64,000 bases of DNA from Rhodopirellula baltica SH 1 (GCF_000196115.1 NC_005027.1:1736001-1800000); one strand, 5' to 3'; numbered from the stretch's first letter, positions 28,206 through 40,055 are shown. The notes: generated by a model not told the origin, from the letters alone. Numbers and translations: made by a program.

Positions 28206-30599
28206 TCATTGACTGTGTTTGCTATCGAGGGCCTCACTGATGCTGTCGCAAATCAAGTGGACTGAGGTGATCGTCAGTCCGGGTTGGGGTTCGATTTGGA
28301 TTTGGTTGTTGTTTTGCAGCCAGTCTTTAGAGATCGGAATTTCCAGCGGTGCCAACAGCTGATCAAACTGGTGGGTCCACTCCGGGTGTGACTCAAAACG
28401 GTGACCGTTGAACGTACCAGAAACGGCTTGCTCAAGTCCTTTGATTCGGTGGACCCCGACGACCAATTCAGCCGATTCGATATCGGATGCGTCGTCGATA
28501 TCGATTTGGAATGTTTGCGTTTGATCGGCGGGCACGGCGGTGCCGGCCGCGTAAGCAAATTGGCGAAGCAGTGTCCTATTAGGCTGAATCGTTTGGTCAA
28601 ACGTGAACGTCAGCACGGTTGTTTCCTCCGCGTCGACTTCAATCGCGTTTGAATCGGACAATGAAATCGCATCTTCGTAGATGACTTCGCCGTCGTTGTA
28701 TCGCAAACGTCGTTGCTGGATGGACGATGCGTGCAATGCGTCGCCTGCGATGTCCGATAGGTGAACGCTGAGTTGATGACTGGTCATGTTGGTCAGTGCG
28801 ATCTGCAAACGATTGCCTTGATAGACAGCCGTGGCGTTCAGGCCGACTTCAGCCAGATCGTTGGTTGCGACGGGGAGTCTTCGACCATCGAAGTCACGCC
28901 AGAGCTCGAAGAAGTCAGCGACGGGGGTGGGCTGGAAATCGGCCAAAGGACCTCTCGCCGATGCACCTTCGGTTGGAACAAAGGCGACGTTTCCGCTGGT
29001 CGGGTTCCAGTGCATGTTCGTGAAGACAAACGGAACCGACAAATCGATTTGATGCGGACGGCTCATCAGTTTGTGCAAGAATGCACTGAAAGATCGCAGA
29101 CGCAACCAATAGTCGGCCGCACCGCGTCCAGCTTGAAGTGAACCACACTCGGTGATCAGGATGGGTTTGACGTTGTCGGTCTCTTCCATGTGTGCTTGCA
29201 ACATGTCGAGCGTGGCTTCGAGACGACCGAGCAAGTAGCCCGAGTAACCTTTGTCGCGACGTTCCCATGCACCGAGCGAGCCCATGTCCTCGTAGAAGTG
29301 GCGTGAGTAAAAGTCCAGGTGATCACGAGTGAGATCCATGAACCGGGTTTGGTCGCGATACAGGCCAAATTGGTTGACGTGCAATTGCATCCAAGCGGAG
29401 GTCGGGCCACCGACGTTGACCGAAGGAGTTTTCGCGTGCACGGCCTCGGCGACCGCATTATGAAATTCGGCGAGCAAAGCCCAAGAATCATGTTCCTTTT
29501 GATAGTGGTAATCCCACTCGGCTTTTATTGTGGACTCGTTTTTAACTTCCCACCATTTCGCGGTTCGTCCGCCATCACGTTGTTGATCTGCGATGTGAGC
29601 GGCGGCTAAGTTCGCTGCGTCGCCAAAGTGCTCGATCAAAGGTGTTCCCCGTCCGACATGTTCCACTGACATGAATTCGGGGTAGTCGTTCAAGCACATT
29701 GCATAGTCGGTCGCTTCGAACTCGGGAATCGTCTTCGGTGGCGACGAATCGTGGCGATCAAAAAACGTGAGGTCAGCGGCTCCTTTGTTGTTGGGATCTT
29801 CCTTTAGCTTTTCGCCGGGACCATAGCCAACGACCAAAGCAGGATCGAGCTTGAATATTTGCCGGCCCGGGGAGAAGTTGCGTTCGCTTGCCCATCGTTC
29901 AAAGCTGGGGTCGGAAGTCCCCGGTGCGGCATAATAGCGAAAGAACTTCTGGCGTTCCAAGTCGACGTGGCCGGCGATGGAAAGTTCGTGTTGCAGGTCG
30001 ACACGCACGTTGACCGGAACGCGTGGTCGGTCGGCGCCCAGAGTTCGATAAGGGATGTCGTCGAACTTCACCGGCAGTTTGCCTTGTGAGTTGAAGGCGA
30101 TCTGCGTGACGGTTGCGGTCTTGCCATCAGCGCAACGGGTGCGAATGCGGATCGGCGGCATTTTCTCGCTGGGTACAGGCATCGCGGGCAATTTAAAACG
30201 ATACAGCTTGGGTTCTTGAGTGCTGCGTTCGACCGTTCCGCCGCCGGAATAGGGAGCGACCTCGATGCCGCCAAGATGATTCAGGTTTTCACCACGAAGG
30301 ATGATGTACTTGAACAGCGAAGCGACCCGTTGGCTTCCGGCCGGCAACTCGATTGAAACGTCTCCGCTGAGTTGAAGGGTTTCATTGGAGAGCACCAGCT
30401 CGACCAGGTTTCGGTTTTCACCTTCGCCCCGATAAGTCGATTCTTTGTCCTTCGAAAACTCGTCGAACAAATACGCATGGGCCTCTTGGCGGGCGAGTCC
30501 TTCATCGCTCAATAGGTTGGGGGCCGTCGGAGCCTGAGCGGACGCGAAGACAGGAAAGAAGGAAAGGCAGACGAGGGCAGCGAAATGAATCTGTTTCAT
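28206..30599 (-). CDS. GH86-like beta-agarase / beta-porphyranase
   Basis: ATG 30599 starts a good signal peptide (MKQIHFAALVCLSFFPVFASAQ) and gives 797 residues. The central region looks like the clan GH-A barrel of GH86: WWEVKNESTIKAEWDYHYQ places a predicted acid/base at Glu355, and ILITECGSL a predicted nucleophile at Glu484. Tryptophan- and tyrosine-rich stretches such as FYSRHFYEDMGS fit the same family. C-terminal beta-rich modules follow. GH86 enzymes cut agarose or porphyran of red algae. With the sulfatase and GH2 gene nearby, this supports use of sulfated galactans. The family call comes from motif reading, so agarase versus porphyranase stays open. Confidence 0.78.
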   Translation of the reverse strand: MKQIHFAALVCLSFFPVFASAQAPTAPNLLSDEGLARQEAHAYLFDEFSKDKESTYRGEGENRNLVELVLSNETLQLSGDVSIELPAGSQRVASLFKYIILRGENLNHLGGIEVAPYSGGGTVERSTQEPKLYRFKLPAMPVPSEKMPPIRIRTRCADGKTATVTQIAFNSQGKLPVKFDDIPYRTLGADRPRVPVNVRVDLQHELSIAGHVDLERQKFFRYYAAPGTSDPSFERWASERNFSPGRQIFKLDPALVVGYGPGEKLKEDPNNKGAADLTFFDRHDSSPPKTIPEFEATDYAMCLNDYPEFMSVEHVGRGTPLIEHFGDAANLAAAHIADQQRDGGRTAKWWEVKNESTIKAEWDYHYQKEHDSWALLAEFHNAVAEAVHAKTPSVNVGGPTSAWMQLHVNQFGLYRDQTRFMDLTRDHLDFYSRHFYEDMGSLGAWERRDKGYSGYLLGRLEATLDMLQAHMEETDNVKPILITECGSLQAGRGAADYWLRLRSFSAFLHKLMSRPHQIDLSVPFVFTNMHWNPTSGNVAFVPTEGASARGPLADFQPTPVADFFELWRDFDGRRLPVATNDLAEVGLNATAVYQGNRLQIALTNMTSHQLSVHLSDIAGDALHASSIQQRRLRYNDGEVIYEDAISLSDSNAIEVDAEETTVLTFTFDQTIQPNRTLLRQFAYAAGTAVPADQTQTFQIDIDDASDIESAELVVGVHRIKGLEQAVSGTFNGHRFESHPEWTHQFDQLLAPLEIPISKDWLQNNNQIQIEPQPGLTITSVHLICDSISEALDSKHSQ

Positions 30600-30731
30600 C
30601 AGTGTGCTGAATCCAGTGACGATGGGATGGGGAACCGTCAATGATTGTCACGAGGTGTTCCTTTGTCCAATGTATGGACTTGTTCTCAGTTCGGATTGGT
30701 GATGTGAGATTGAAAGTCTCGTGTTCAAACG

Positions 30732-30762
30732 AAAAAAGGCCGAATCGGTTTGACTCGGCCTT
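30732..30762 (-). terminator. Intrinsic terminator of aceE-aceF
   Basis: An 11-bp stem (30736-30746 with 30752-30762, one mismatch or G-U) with a 5-base loop. On the minus strand it is followed by a run of T (30732-30737). It lies 29 bases after the aceF stop. Confidence 0.8.
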
Positions 30763-30790
30763 TGAATGATTTGTCTCGATTGCGTCAGGC

Positions 30791-32200
30791 TCAGAGAGCC
30801 AGCAACAGACGACTTGGTGCCTGCAGGTATCCGATCACATCGTTGAGGAAACGAGCTGCGGTTCCTCCGTCGACCAAACGGTGGTCGTACGAAAGGCTCA
30901 GCGGCATCATTAAACGAGGTTGGATCGAATCGTCGGGCATGACGACAGGCAGCTTTCGTGAACGGCCGACCAGCAAGATGGCGACTTCGGGAACGTTCAC
31001 GATTGGTGTGCTGTATTGGCCACCGATCGCGCCCAGGTTGCTGATCGTGAACGATCCACCACGAAGGTCATTGACGCCGAACTTGCCGCCGCGAACTTTG
31101 CCGGCCATTTCGGCGATGTTGCGGGCGGTGTCGGGAATGCCCATTTGGTCAGCGTTGTGCATGACGGGGACAACCAAACCGTTATCGGTGTCCACCGCGA
31201 TGCCAATGTTAACGTAATCCTTGTAGATCACTTGTTGGTTTTCGGAGTCGATTACCGCGTTGAGCGATGGGTGATGACGAAGAGCAGTCGCGACGGCTTT
31301 GACCAAGAACGGCATCGTGGTCAGCTTGAGGCCTTGGGCAGCGTAGTCGTCTTTGCTGCTCTGACGAAGTCGTTCGAGATCGGTGATGTCGGCATCGTCG
31401 AAGTTGGTCACGCGGGGAACGGTGGACCATGAAAGGTGCATTTGAGCCGAGATCGTTTTGCGAATCTTGCTCATGCGTTCGACGCGAATCGGACCGTAGT
31501 CATCCGTGTCGGGAGTTCCCGGCAGATCGCCCGATGTGACGTTGGTTCGTGGTGCAGCCGTGCCAGCCGATGGGGCTGGTTTCGCAGCCGGAGCGGCGGC
31601 CTTTTGGCTGGCCGATCGCACGACAGCTAGAACATCATCGCGAGTGATACGTCCGCCGGCACCGGTTCCGGTGACGCTGGCCAAGTTCACACCCGTTTCG
31701 CGAGCGAAGCGGCGAATCGCAGGGCCGGCTGGGATCGATCCACCGCCGTCAACGGGAGCATCGGGTTCGTCCGCGACCGCGGGAGTTCGGGCGGCGGGAG
31801 TTGCCACGGGTTGAGCGACGGGCGGTGCCGCCGGTGCGGCTGGTTTTGCAGCAGGAGGAGCGGCGGGCTCGGGAGCAGGTGCTTCCGCCTGAGGTTCTGG
31901 TTTGGGTTCGGGTTTCTTTTCTGGTTCTGCTGGAGCGGCCGGTGCAGGAGCAGATTCGGCTCCAGCGGCAGCTTCAACTTCGATCAACACGCCACCGATT
32001 GGCACCGTGTCACCTTCGCCAACTGAAATCTTGGTGACTTTGCCACCCACGTCGCTCGGCACGGGAACGGTTGCTTTGTCCGTTTCCATTTCCACGATGT
32101 CTTGTCCGGCGGTGATCACATCGCCGACGGAAACGAAAATTTCAAGGACATCGCCAGATTCGATGCCGTCGCCGAGTTCGGGGAGTTTGACTTCAGTCAT
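30791..32200 (-). CDS. aceF: Dihydrolipoamide acetyltransferase (pyruvate dehydrogenase E2)
   Basis: A 469-residue E2. One N-terminal lipoyl domain (VEMETDKATVPVPSD, lipoyl Lys42) is followed by a long Ala/Pro linker (about 80-150), a peripheral-subunit-binding domain (AIRRFARETGVNLASVTGTG) and the acyltransferase core ending with SYDHRLVDGGTAARFL, which holds the catalytic His. It transfers acetyl groups from the E1 product to CoA in the cytosolic pyruvate dehydrogenase complex. It lies 138 bases downstream of the E1 gene and ends at a clear terminator. No E3 gene is visible nearby. Confidence 0.95.
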   Translation of the reverse strand: MTEVKLPELGDGIESGDVLEIFVSVGDVITAGQDIVEMETDKATVPVPSDVGGKVTKISVGEGDTVPIGGVLIEVEAAAGAESAPAPAAPAEPEKKPEPKPEPQAEAPAPEPAAPPAAKPAAPAAPPVAQPVATPAARTPAVADEPDAPVDGGGSIPAGPAIRRFARETGVNLASVTGTGAGGRITRDDVLAVVRSASQKAAAPAAKPAPSAGTAAPRTNVTSGDLPGTPDTDDYGPIRVERMSKIRKTISAQMHLSWSTVPRVTNFDDADITDLERLRQSSKDDYAAQGLKLTTMPFLVKAVATALRHHPSLNAVIDSENQQVIYKDYVNIGIAVDTDNGLVVPVMHNADQMGIPDTARNIAEMAGKVRGGKFGVNDLRGGSFTISNLGAIGGQYSTPIVNVPEVAILLVGRSRKLPVVMPDDSIQPRLMMPLSLSYDHRLVDGGTAARFLNDVIGYLQAPSRLLLAL

Positions 32201-32338
32201 GGGAAAGATATGTCAGAGTGTGATTGGAGAAGGTTGAGACGCTCGGTCGTTCGATTGCGGCCAAGTCCCCGGTGTTTCGGGGACGATTGAAATCCAGGCA
32301 ATGCGTCGCGAACGACGTTCGCGTTTTTGCGACCAAAA

Positions 32339-35071
<2,733 letters not shown>

Positions 35072-35558
35072 AGAGAGTAGAGAACTCCGGGCTCGCGGAC
35101 GATTGGATCAGATAGGTCGAGTTTTTCGGTCAGACCTAGTAGTTTAGCCGTTCTTGCACGTTTCCAGCAAGGTTAGGAAGGGCATCTGAAATGCCCGTTT
35201 CAGCTTTGCTGGACAGTTGGTTGTGCTAACCCCCATTGGCTCGGGCGAAAGTTTTTCTGCGGCACCTTTTGAACGCCCAAAAAAGCTCGACGCAGCATTG
35301 TTGGGGCGATCACCGAGTCATCTTTGTCGCGATGCCGCCAATTTGCGTCGCATCCAGCTCGGGTTGGGCATGATTCCTTCCGAATTCGCGGATCAACGCT
35401 CGATTGTTTGGAGTCGTCACCGGATTTGGCCGGAGAAACTTACCGCGAACTCAGCGTTGCCGATTTCTGAACGGGGTCTCACGGGACAGCAGAATCTCGC
35501 GAGACAGGGGAAACAGCGACATTTGGTCGCGTCTGAATTTTCGCGACGCAACTGTGAC
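35072..35558. other. Leader of aceE, with composite hairpin
   Basis: No gene is seen in these 487 bases. A two-tier inverted repeat lies at 35163-35213: an outer 10-bp stem (35163-35172 with 35204-35213) and an inner 6-bp stem (35180-35185 with 35191-35196). It is about 90 bases before the aceE start and could be leader structure or the end of the upstream dcd transcript. Confidence 0.45.
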
Positions 35559-36137
35559 TCACGGCGTGCTGCGAATGGCTTCGTCAAAGCCGAGCTCCAG
35601 CTGCGTGTCGCGATCATCATAACCCAATTCACGATGCATCAGCGAAGGCTGGATATCGTTGCTGTTTTGATATTTCTCGCTGGCTTCCTCGGGGCTGTCG
35701 CCACTGACTTCCCAGTAGGTGATCTGGCAGATTTGGATGTGGGGATAGATTCGAACGGGTTGCACGCAGTGCAGTTCCAGCGTCCAGGTTCCGCGATATC
35801 CGGCATGACCGAGACTGCCGCCGGGATTGAGGAACAGCCCCAAACGGCCGAGCGAGGATCGACCTTGAATGATCGGAACCAAACCATGAGTTTCTGTGTG
35901 TTCGGTCGTTCGGCCCAAATACAACGTGCCGGGTTGCAGCGTCAGACCTTCTTCTGGAATGGGAAGCCGGCGGTAGCGGTTGGGTGATGCGGCGTCCAAA
36001 ACGACTTCTTCGTAGACCAGAAGCTCGTCGTGAAGCGTCAAGTTGTAGCTGTTGGGCGACAAACGAGATGGATCGAAGGGATCGATCACGATGTCTTTGC
36101 CCAGCCGCGATTGAATGTCTTGACCGGAAAGGATCAT
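35559..36137 (-). CDS. dcd: dCTP deaminase
   Basis: ATG 36137 gives 192 residues; an AAGGA Shine-Dalgarno sequence ten bases upstream supports it over an in-frame GTG at 36155. The family core is clear: MILSGQDIQSRLG, LSPNSYNLTLHDELL, IIQGRSSLGRLGLF (catalytic and trimer-interface region) and HAGYRGTWTLEL. The enzyme converts dCTP to dUTP for thymidylate synthesis. No fused dUTPase is seen. It is upstream of aceE but separated by almost 500 bases. Confidence 0.93.
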   Translation of the reverse strand: MILSGQDIQSRLGKDIVIDPFDPSRLSPNSYNLTLHDELLVYEEVVLDAASPNRYRRLPIPEEGLTLQPGTLYLGRTTEHTETHGLVPIIQGRSSLGRLGLFLNPGGSLGHAGYRGTWTLELHCVQPVRIYPHIQICQITYWEVSGDSPEEASEKYQNSNDIQPSLMHRELGYDDRDTQLELGFDEAIRSTP

Positions 36138-36645
36138 GATCGGTGTTTCCTTCACGGAGGGTGTCGAGAAGCGAGACGGTCCGGGCGTCAGTCAGTCAAT
36201 CCGCACGAAGTGTTGCCCGAGGTCGCCGCGAAGGCGTTTCGGGAAAGGTGCGAGGATTGCGTTGGAATAAGCGGATCGTTCAGTGGGCTGCTCCTGGCAA
36301 TTTAACCACATCGAGCTCTCGATTGATCCCCGAGATGTCGCATTGGGGTATATTTCTGGAAAGCCAAACGTTCGAAGCGAGCAACAACCGATTTGCTCCG
36401 TAGAACCGGTTTGAACCGCACAAATTGTCTGATTGGCGACAAAGCGGCTCGGCAATCGCTGAGTCAATGAGAAACGACCATGAATTCTTCGGGTGGATTG
36501 TTCATCCTGGATGCAACCGGCAAGAGCTGGTTGTACCCTCGAGGATAGCAGGCTCCCCCAAGGAGTTCGCGAGTGGCGATCGCTGATGCGATTCAATTTG
36601 TGAAACCAACAACGATTCAGACATTCCATTGAAACGAGTTACCTC
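36138..36645. other. Intergenic region, no gene seen
   Basis: About 508 bases between the divergent dcd and BI-1 family genes. A minus-strand open frame of 145 codons is present but shows no export signal, domain or plausible start. Both promoters must be here. Confidence 0.45.
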
Positions 36646-37392
36646 ATGAGCAACGTGAATCCTTATTCTTCCGGTGTCGACGGTGCCGCTTATGGCAACG
36701 CAGCGATTTACGCGGACGAAACCGAACGCATTGGATTTATCCGACGCACATACGCTCACTTATCGGGAGCCGTGTTCGCTTTTTTGGCGCTGGAAGTGGT
36801 TCTGTTCACTTTGGTGCCAGCTGACACGATGACGATGCTGGTTCAGCGAATGACCGGCGGCTACGGTTGGTTGTTGGTGCTAGGTGCCTTCATGGCCGTC
36901 AGTTGGATGGCTCGTTCGTGGGCCAGCAGCGGGCAATCACGCGGGCTGCAATACGCTGGGTTAGGGCTGTATGTGGTCGCCCAAGCCGTGATCATGCTTC
37001 CGCTGATGTACATCGCGATTCGCGTGATGAACCAGCCTCAGATTCCGATTTTGGCAGGGATCATCACGACGCTGACCTTCGCTGGTCTGACAGGTTTCGT
37101 GATGTTTACGCGAGTCGATCTCGCATCGTGGGGAACGTATTTGTTTGTCGCCGGTTTGGTTGCCATGGGAGTCGTCGTTTGCGGCGTTCTCTTCGGATTC
37201 TCATTGGGATTGTTCTTCAGTGCCGCGATGGTCGCCTTGGCATGCGGCTACATTCTTTACGACACTTCCAATGTCTTGCATCACTACGACACGCGTCAGC
37301 ACGTTGCCGCTTCTTTGGCATTGTTTGCTTCGGTCGCGTTGTTGTTCTATTACGTGCTGCGAATCTTGATGGCTTTCTCCAGCAGCGACTGA
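36646..37392 (+). CDS. Bax inhibitor-1 / YccA family membrane protein
   Basis: A 248-residue integral membrane protein with about seven hydrophobic segments. The soluble N-terminus (ETERIGFIRRTYAHLSGAV) and the family-typical segments (GLGLYVVAQAVIMLPLMYIA, ACGYILYDTSNVLHHYDTRQ) match the BI-1/YccA family, whose bacterial members are linked to calcium leak and to protease (FtsH) control. The stop is 4 bases before the ATG of the LON-domain gene, so the two are probably one operon, which may suggest a proteolysis theme. Confidence 0.92.
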   Translation: MSNVNPYSSGVDGAAYGNAAIYADETERIGFIRRTYAHLSGAVFAFLALEVVLFTLVPADTMTMLVQRMTGGYGWLLVLGAFMAVSWMARSWASSGQSRGLQYAGLGLYVVAQAVIMLPLMYIAIRVMNQPQIPILAGIITTLTFAGLTGFVMFTRVDLASWGTYLFVAGLVAMGVVVCGVLFGFSLGLFFSAAMVALACGYILYDTSNVLHHYDTRQHVAASLALFASVALLFYYVLRILMAFSSSD

Positions 37393-37396
37393 CTTC

Positions 37397-38179
37397 ATGA
37401 GTTTTGATTCGATCACAGGAGTGACCAGTCTGCCGGATGATTTCGACGGGCTGGTCCGGTTGTTTCCGCTTCCGGGGATGGTTTTATTTCCTCATGCGAT
37501 GCAACCCTTGCATGTGTTCGAACCTCGCTACGTCGACATGCTGCAAGAAGCATTGTCGACTGATCATCTCATCACGATGGCGACGCTGACGAATCAACAG
37601 GGCAACGTCGCGATCGATGAGGCGACCAAGCAAAAGTTACCGTTGAACATGCTGCCGCCGATCTCGCCAACCGTTTGCGTGGGAAAGATCATTTCGCACG
37701 CTGAGTTGGAAGGCGATCGTCACAACATTTTGATTGTTGGGATCCGCCGTGCCACGATTCGGCATGAGCTGGAGACCGGGCGTTCATTCCGAACGGCACG
37801 AGTTGATTTGATCGATGACTTCTATCTTCCCGCTGGAACCCAAAAGCGAGCGGATTTGAAGAAACGTTTGCTCGAAGCGTTTGGCAAGATCATTCCCGTC
37901 AGCGAAGGCTCACAGAAATCGTTGCACGATTTGATGGCCGGCCAAATGGGAGTGGGACCGATCACCGACATCATCGCTTACACATTGCCGTTTGATCCGA
38001 ATGAGAAGATCAAATTGCTGGCGATGTCAGATGTGGATGAACGAGCGGAAGCGTTGATCCGCTTGATCCAAAAGGGCGGGCTGGATCTTCAATCGGTCAG
38101 CGTGGAAGAAGGTGATGTCGATTTGGCTGAATCGTCACGTTCGCGAAAAGACTTTCCTCCGCCGTTCAGCGTGAACTGA
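37397..38179 (+). CDS. LON substrate-binding-domain protein
   Basis: A 260-residue protein with a LON N-terminal domain only: LVRLFPLPGMVLFPHAMQPL, then VFEPRYVDMLQEAL and PTVCVGKIISHAELEGDRHN. There is no ATPase or protease domain. Such stand-alone proteins are widespread; their role is unclear but the domain binds peptides in Lon. It starts 4 bases after the BI-1 family stop. Confidence 0.93.
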   Translation: MSFDSITGVTSLPDDFDGLVRLFPLPGMVLFPHAMQPLHVFEPRYVDMLQEALSTDHLITMATLTNQQGNVAIDEATKQKLPLNMLPPISPTVCVGKIISHAELEGDRHNILIVGIRRATIRHELETGRSFRTARVDLIDDFYLPAGTQKRADLKKRLLEAFGKIIPVSEGSQKSLHDLMAGQMGVGPITDIIAYTLPFDPNEKIKLLAMSDVDERAEALIRLIQKGGLDLQSVSVEEGDVDLAESSRSRKDFPPPFSVN

Positions 38180-38277
38180 CGCATTCGTTGCGGCGACGCT
38201 TTGGTTATGCGTGCTTGCGCCTTTGAGCACAGCTTGGATGGATCGTGTCGGATGGTACACGGTCGGCGCATAAAAAA

Positions 38278-38440
38278 CCCGTCTGCTGAGACCAAGGTAA
38301 CCATCTCAGCAAACGGGCGATGCTCGCGTTCTAGAAAGTGATCGCGAGTGGGGTGGCTGACCCTGGCGTCAGCCCGCCGACTTTCGTCAAGGGTTTCCAC
38401 CCCGTTGGCTAGTACAGCAATAATCCACTTGATCACCTCC
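38278..38440 (-). ncRNA. Candidate structured RNA with Shine-Dalgarno leader and terminator
   Basis: Read on the minus strand, the element begins with AAAAGGAGGTGATC, a full match to the 16S anti-Shine-Dalgarno. Seven bases after AGGAGG a GTG opens a 13-codon frame (MDYCCTSQRGGNP). The next stretch can fold as a junction: GGGGT pairs with ACCCC and encloses a UUGAC-GAAA-GUCGG hairpin with a GNRA loop and a GGCUGAC/GUCAGCC hairpin. Then come a CTCGCG/CGCGAG hairpin and a 14-bp terminator stem with one mismatch (38278-38291 with 38304-38317) followed by six T. The CTCGCG hairpin loop (GATCACTTT) could pair with the Shine-Dalgarno sequence. It could be a regulatory RNA, a leader peptide or a small mRNA. 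No known family is recognised. Confidence 0.5.
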
Positions 38441-38624
38441 TTTTAAAGTTTGGTTCGACGCCACTTGCCCAGGTGCCAACCAGAACAGACAAGCGAACGT
38501 GCGGAAGTTTTGTCGCGACGCGGAATCGCGACCCGTTGACGACATGATCGTCGGTAGTCAAGACGCATGCAACCAAAATCAGGTTCGCGGCCGCGAAGCG
38601 AATATTCAGTGGAATTCTGAGCCC

Positions 38625-38966
38625 ATGTCATCGAAGTCATCGAAAACGTCTGATTGGACCGCTCGCGAATCCGAAACGGATCCGATGCGCACGGCGTTTG
38701 TTCGCACGATTGAGGAGCTTCGTCCCGGTGAAGTGGTCAGCTATGGCGACGTCGCCGCTCGAGCGGGCTACCCACGTCGGCACCGAGCGGTGGGGCAATT
38801 GCTCGGGGCATCATTCGATGCCTTGCCATGGTGGCGGGTTGTCTACAACGATGGGCGATTGCCGCCAGTCAATCCTTCTTTGCAAGAGCAACGGTTGTTG
38901 GAAGAAGGCGTGACAATGAAACGAATGCGAGTGGTGGAATCTCCTTTGGGAAGGTTCGCTTCCTAA
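38625..38966 (+). CDS. Alkyltransferase-like (ATL) protein, MGMT DNA-binding fold
   Basis: ATG 38625 gives 113 residues. The sequence matches the DNA-binding domain of O6-alkylguanine-DNA alkyltransferase: EVVSYGDVAARAGYPRRHRA and VGQLLGASFDALPWWRVVYN. Where MGMT has the alkyl-accepting Cys in PCHRV, this protein has PWWRVV, so the acceptor is Trp. ATL proteins bind alkylated guanine and flag it for nucleotide excision repair. Cytosolic. The frame is open 126 bases upstream, but that part overlaps the structured intergenic region and has no family similarity. Confidence 0.9.
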   Translation: MSSKSSKTSDWTARESETDPMRTAFVRTIEELRPGEVVSYGDVAARAGYPRRHRAVGQLLGASFDALPWWRVVYNDGRLPPVNPSLQEQRLLEEGVTMKRMRVVESPLGRFAS

Positions 38967-39029
38967 CGATCGGGATCGCAATTGTTTCGGGCGTCGTCGT
39001 GGCCCGGAAGCATCATGGTTATTGCGTTG

Positions 39030-39944
39030 CTACTTCGATCGCTTGCGAAGGATTCGTCTGCCCACGGCAATGCTCACCAAAATCGGTACGGCGAAGACGA
39101 GCAACCACGGCAGGATCGCGATTGCAGCGATGGCGATGTTCTCACCCGTCTGCTTCATCGCGTCGATCGAACCCGCCCATGACTTTTGAATCCGGGAACC
39201 AAATGTCGGTGACGCCGGAGGAACGTACTCCTTTTCTTCTCGACACTTGATCGTGATGGTTGCCAAAGCGGAGCGATCTGATAGCACTCGCAGGCGTCCC
39301 TCCATGCGTTCGATCTCCTCGCGAACGCGCGAAAGTTCGCGTTCGATTTCTAGTACCTCGGACAGCTTTCCGGTTCGTTCATCGAGCATCGTGATGATGC
39401 GTTCTTCGAGCTTCTTGTTGTTTCGGATTCTCGCCTCAACGTCCACGAATTCCGCAGTGACATCATCGGCGTCTTCGGTGCGAGATTCCGCGAAACCCAA
39501 TCCTGTGACTCCTTGAAGGAAGTCCAAGTAGTTCGCGACTGGAATGCGGGCGACCCACACACCGGATTGCTGATTGTTGTAGCGACGATTCGTTTCGCTA
39601 TTTGAAATGAATCCTCCATGTTGATCGACTAAATCAGGCAGCTTGGATTCAAACGTTGCGTACTCTTTCACGACCAGAGAAAGGTGGGTGTTGTAAACGA
39701 TTCGCCGATTCGACTTCACCGTTTCACTTGATCGATCGCCTTCCGGTGCCTCACCATCAGTCTCGTCGCCGTTTGGGAGACGATTTGGAGTTTGGGCAAC
39801 TGAGAAGGCTGCTGCCGATGGTTCCTGAGCGGCTTGCTCGCTCACCATGTCGAGCTTGCTAGAGAATTGACTGGATTGCGGCCCACATCCCGCGATCAAC
39901 AGCACGACGACAAGAAAACCGTTGCGAAAGTTTCGGTGGTTCAT
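39030..39944 (-). CDS. DUF4349 lipoprotein
   Basis: ATG 39944 gives 304 residues with a signal peptide and lipobox IAGC (MNHRNFRNGFLVVVLLIAGC); a longer open frame reaches 40091 but runs through a REP-like repeat. The body carries the DUF4349 pattern: RIVYNTHLSLVVKEY, DQHGGFISNSETNRRYNNQQ, VWVARIPVANYLDFL, then a coiled coil (ERIITMLDERTGKLSEVLEI). A C-terminal hydrophobic segment (IAIAAIAILPWLLVFAVPIL) followed by a basic tail suggests a membrane anchor at both ends. Function of the family is unknown. Confidence 0.88.
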   Translation of the reverse strand: MNHRNFRNGFLVVVLLIAGCGPQSSQFSSKLDMVSEQAAQEPSAAAFSVAQTPNRLPNGDETDGEAPEGDRSSETVKSNRRIVYNTHLSLVVKEYATFESKLPDLVDQHGGFISNSETNRRYNNQQSGVWVARIPVANYLDFLQGVTGLGFAESRTEDADDVTAEFVDVEARIRNNKKLEERIITMLDERTGKLSEVLEIERELSRVREEIERMEGRLRVLSDRSALATITIKCREEKEYVPPASPTFGSRIQKSWAGSIDAMKQTGENIAIAAIAILPWLLVFAVPILVSIAVGRRILRKRSK

Positions 39945-40006
39945 CAACTTTGGTCCTGCGTCGGTGGAATGTATGTCGCTAGATGATCGCTTCGGCTGAA
40001 TCGGTA

Positions 40007-40055
40007 GTGGACGAGGCGACGAGTCAGGTGCTGAAGGATTTGTTGCCTCGTCCAC
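40007..40055. repeat. REP-like repeat, family A, copy 1
   Basis: A 49-base unit with perfect 11-bp inverted ends, GTGGACGAGGC and GCCTCGTCCAC. It is nearly identical in length and sequence to the unit at 40200. Confidence 0.8.

Noticed and set aside
36192..36629. Minus-strand open frame of 145 codons
   Set aside because: No start signal, export signal or domain; it covers a divergent promoter region.
38089..38436. Minus-strand frame of 115 codons starting inside the Shine-Dalgarno sequence
   Set aside because: It would read through the terminator hairpin and into the antisense of the LON-domain gene, and its GTG is part of the Shine-Dalgarno sequence.
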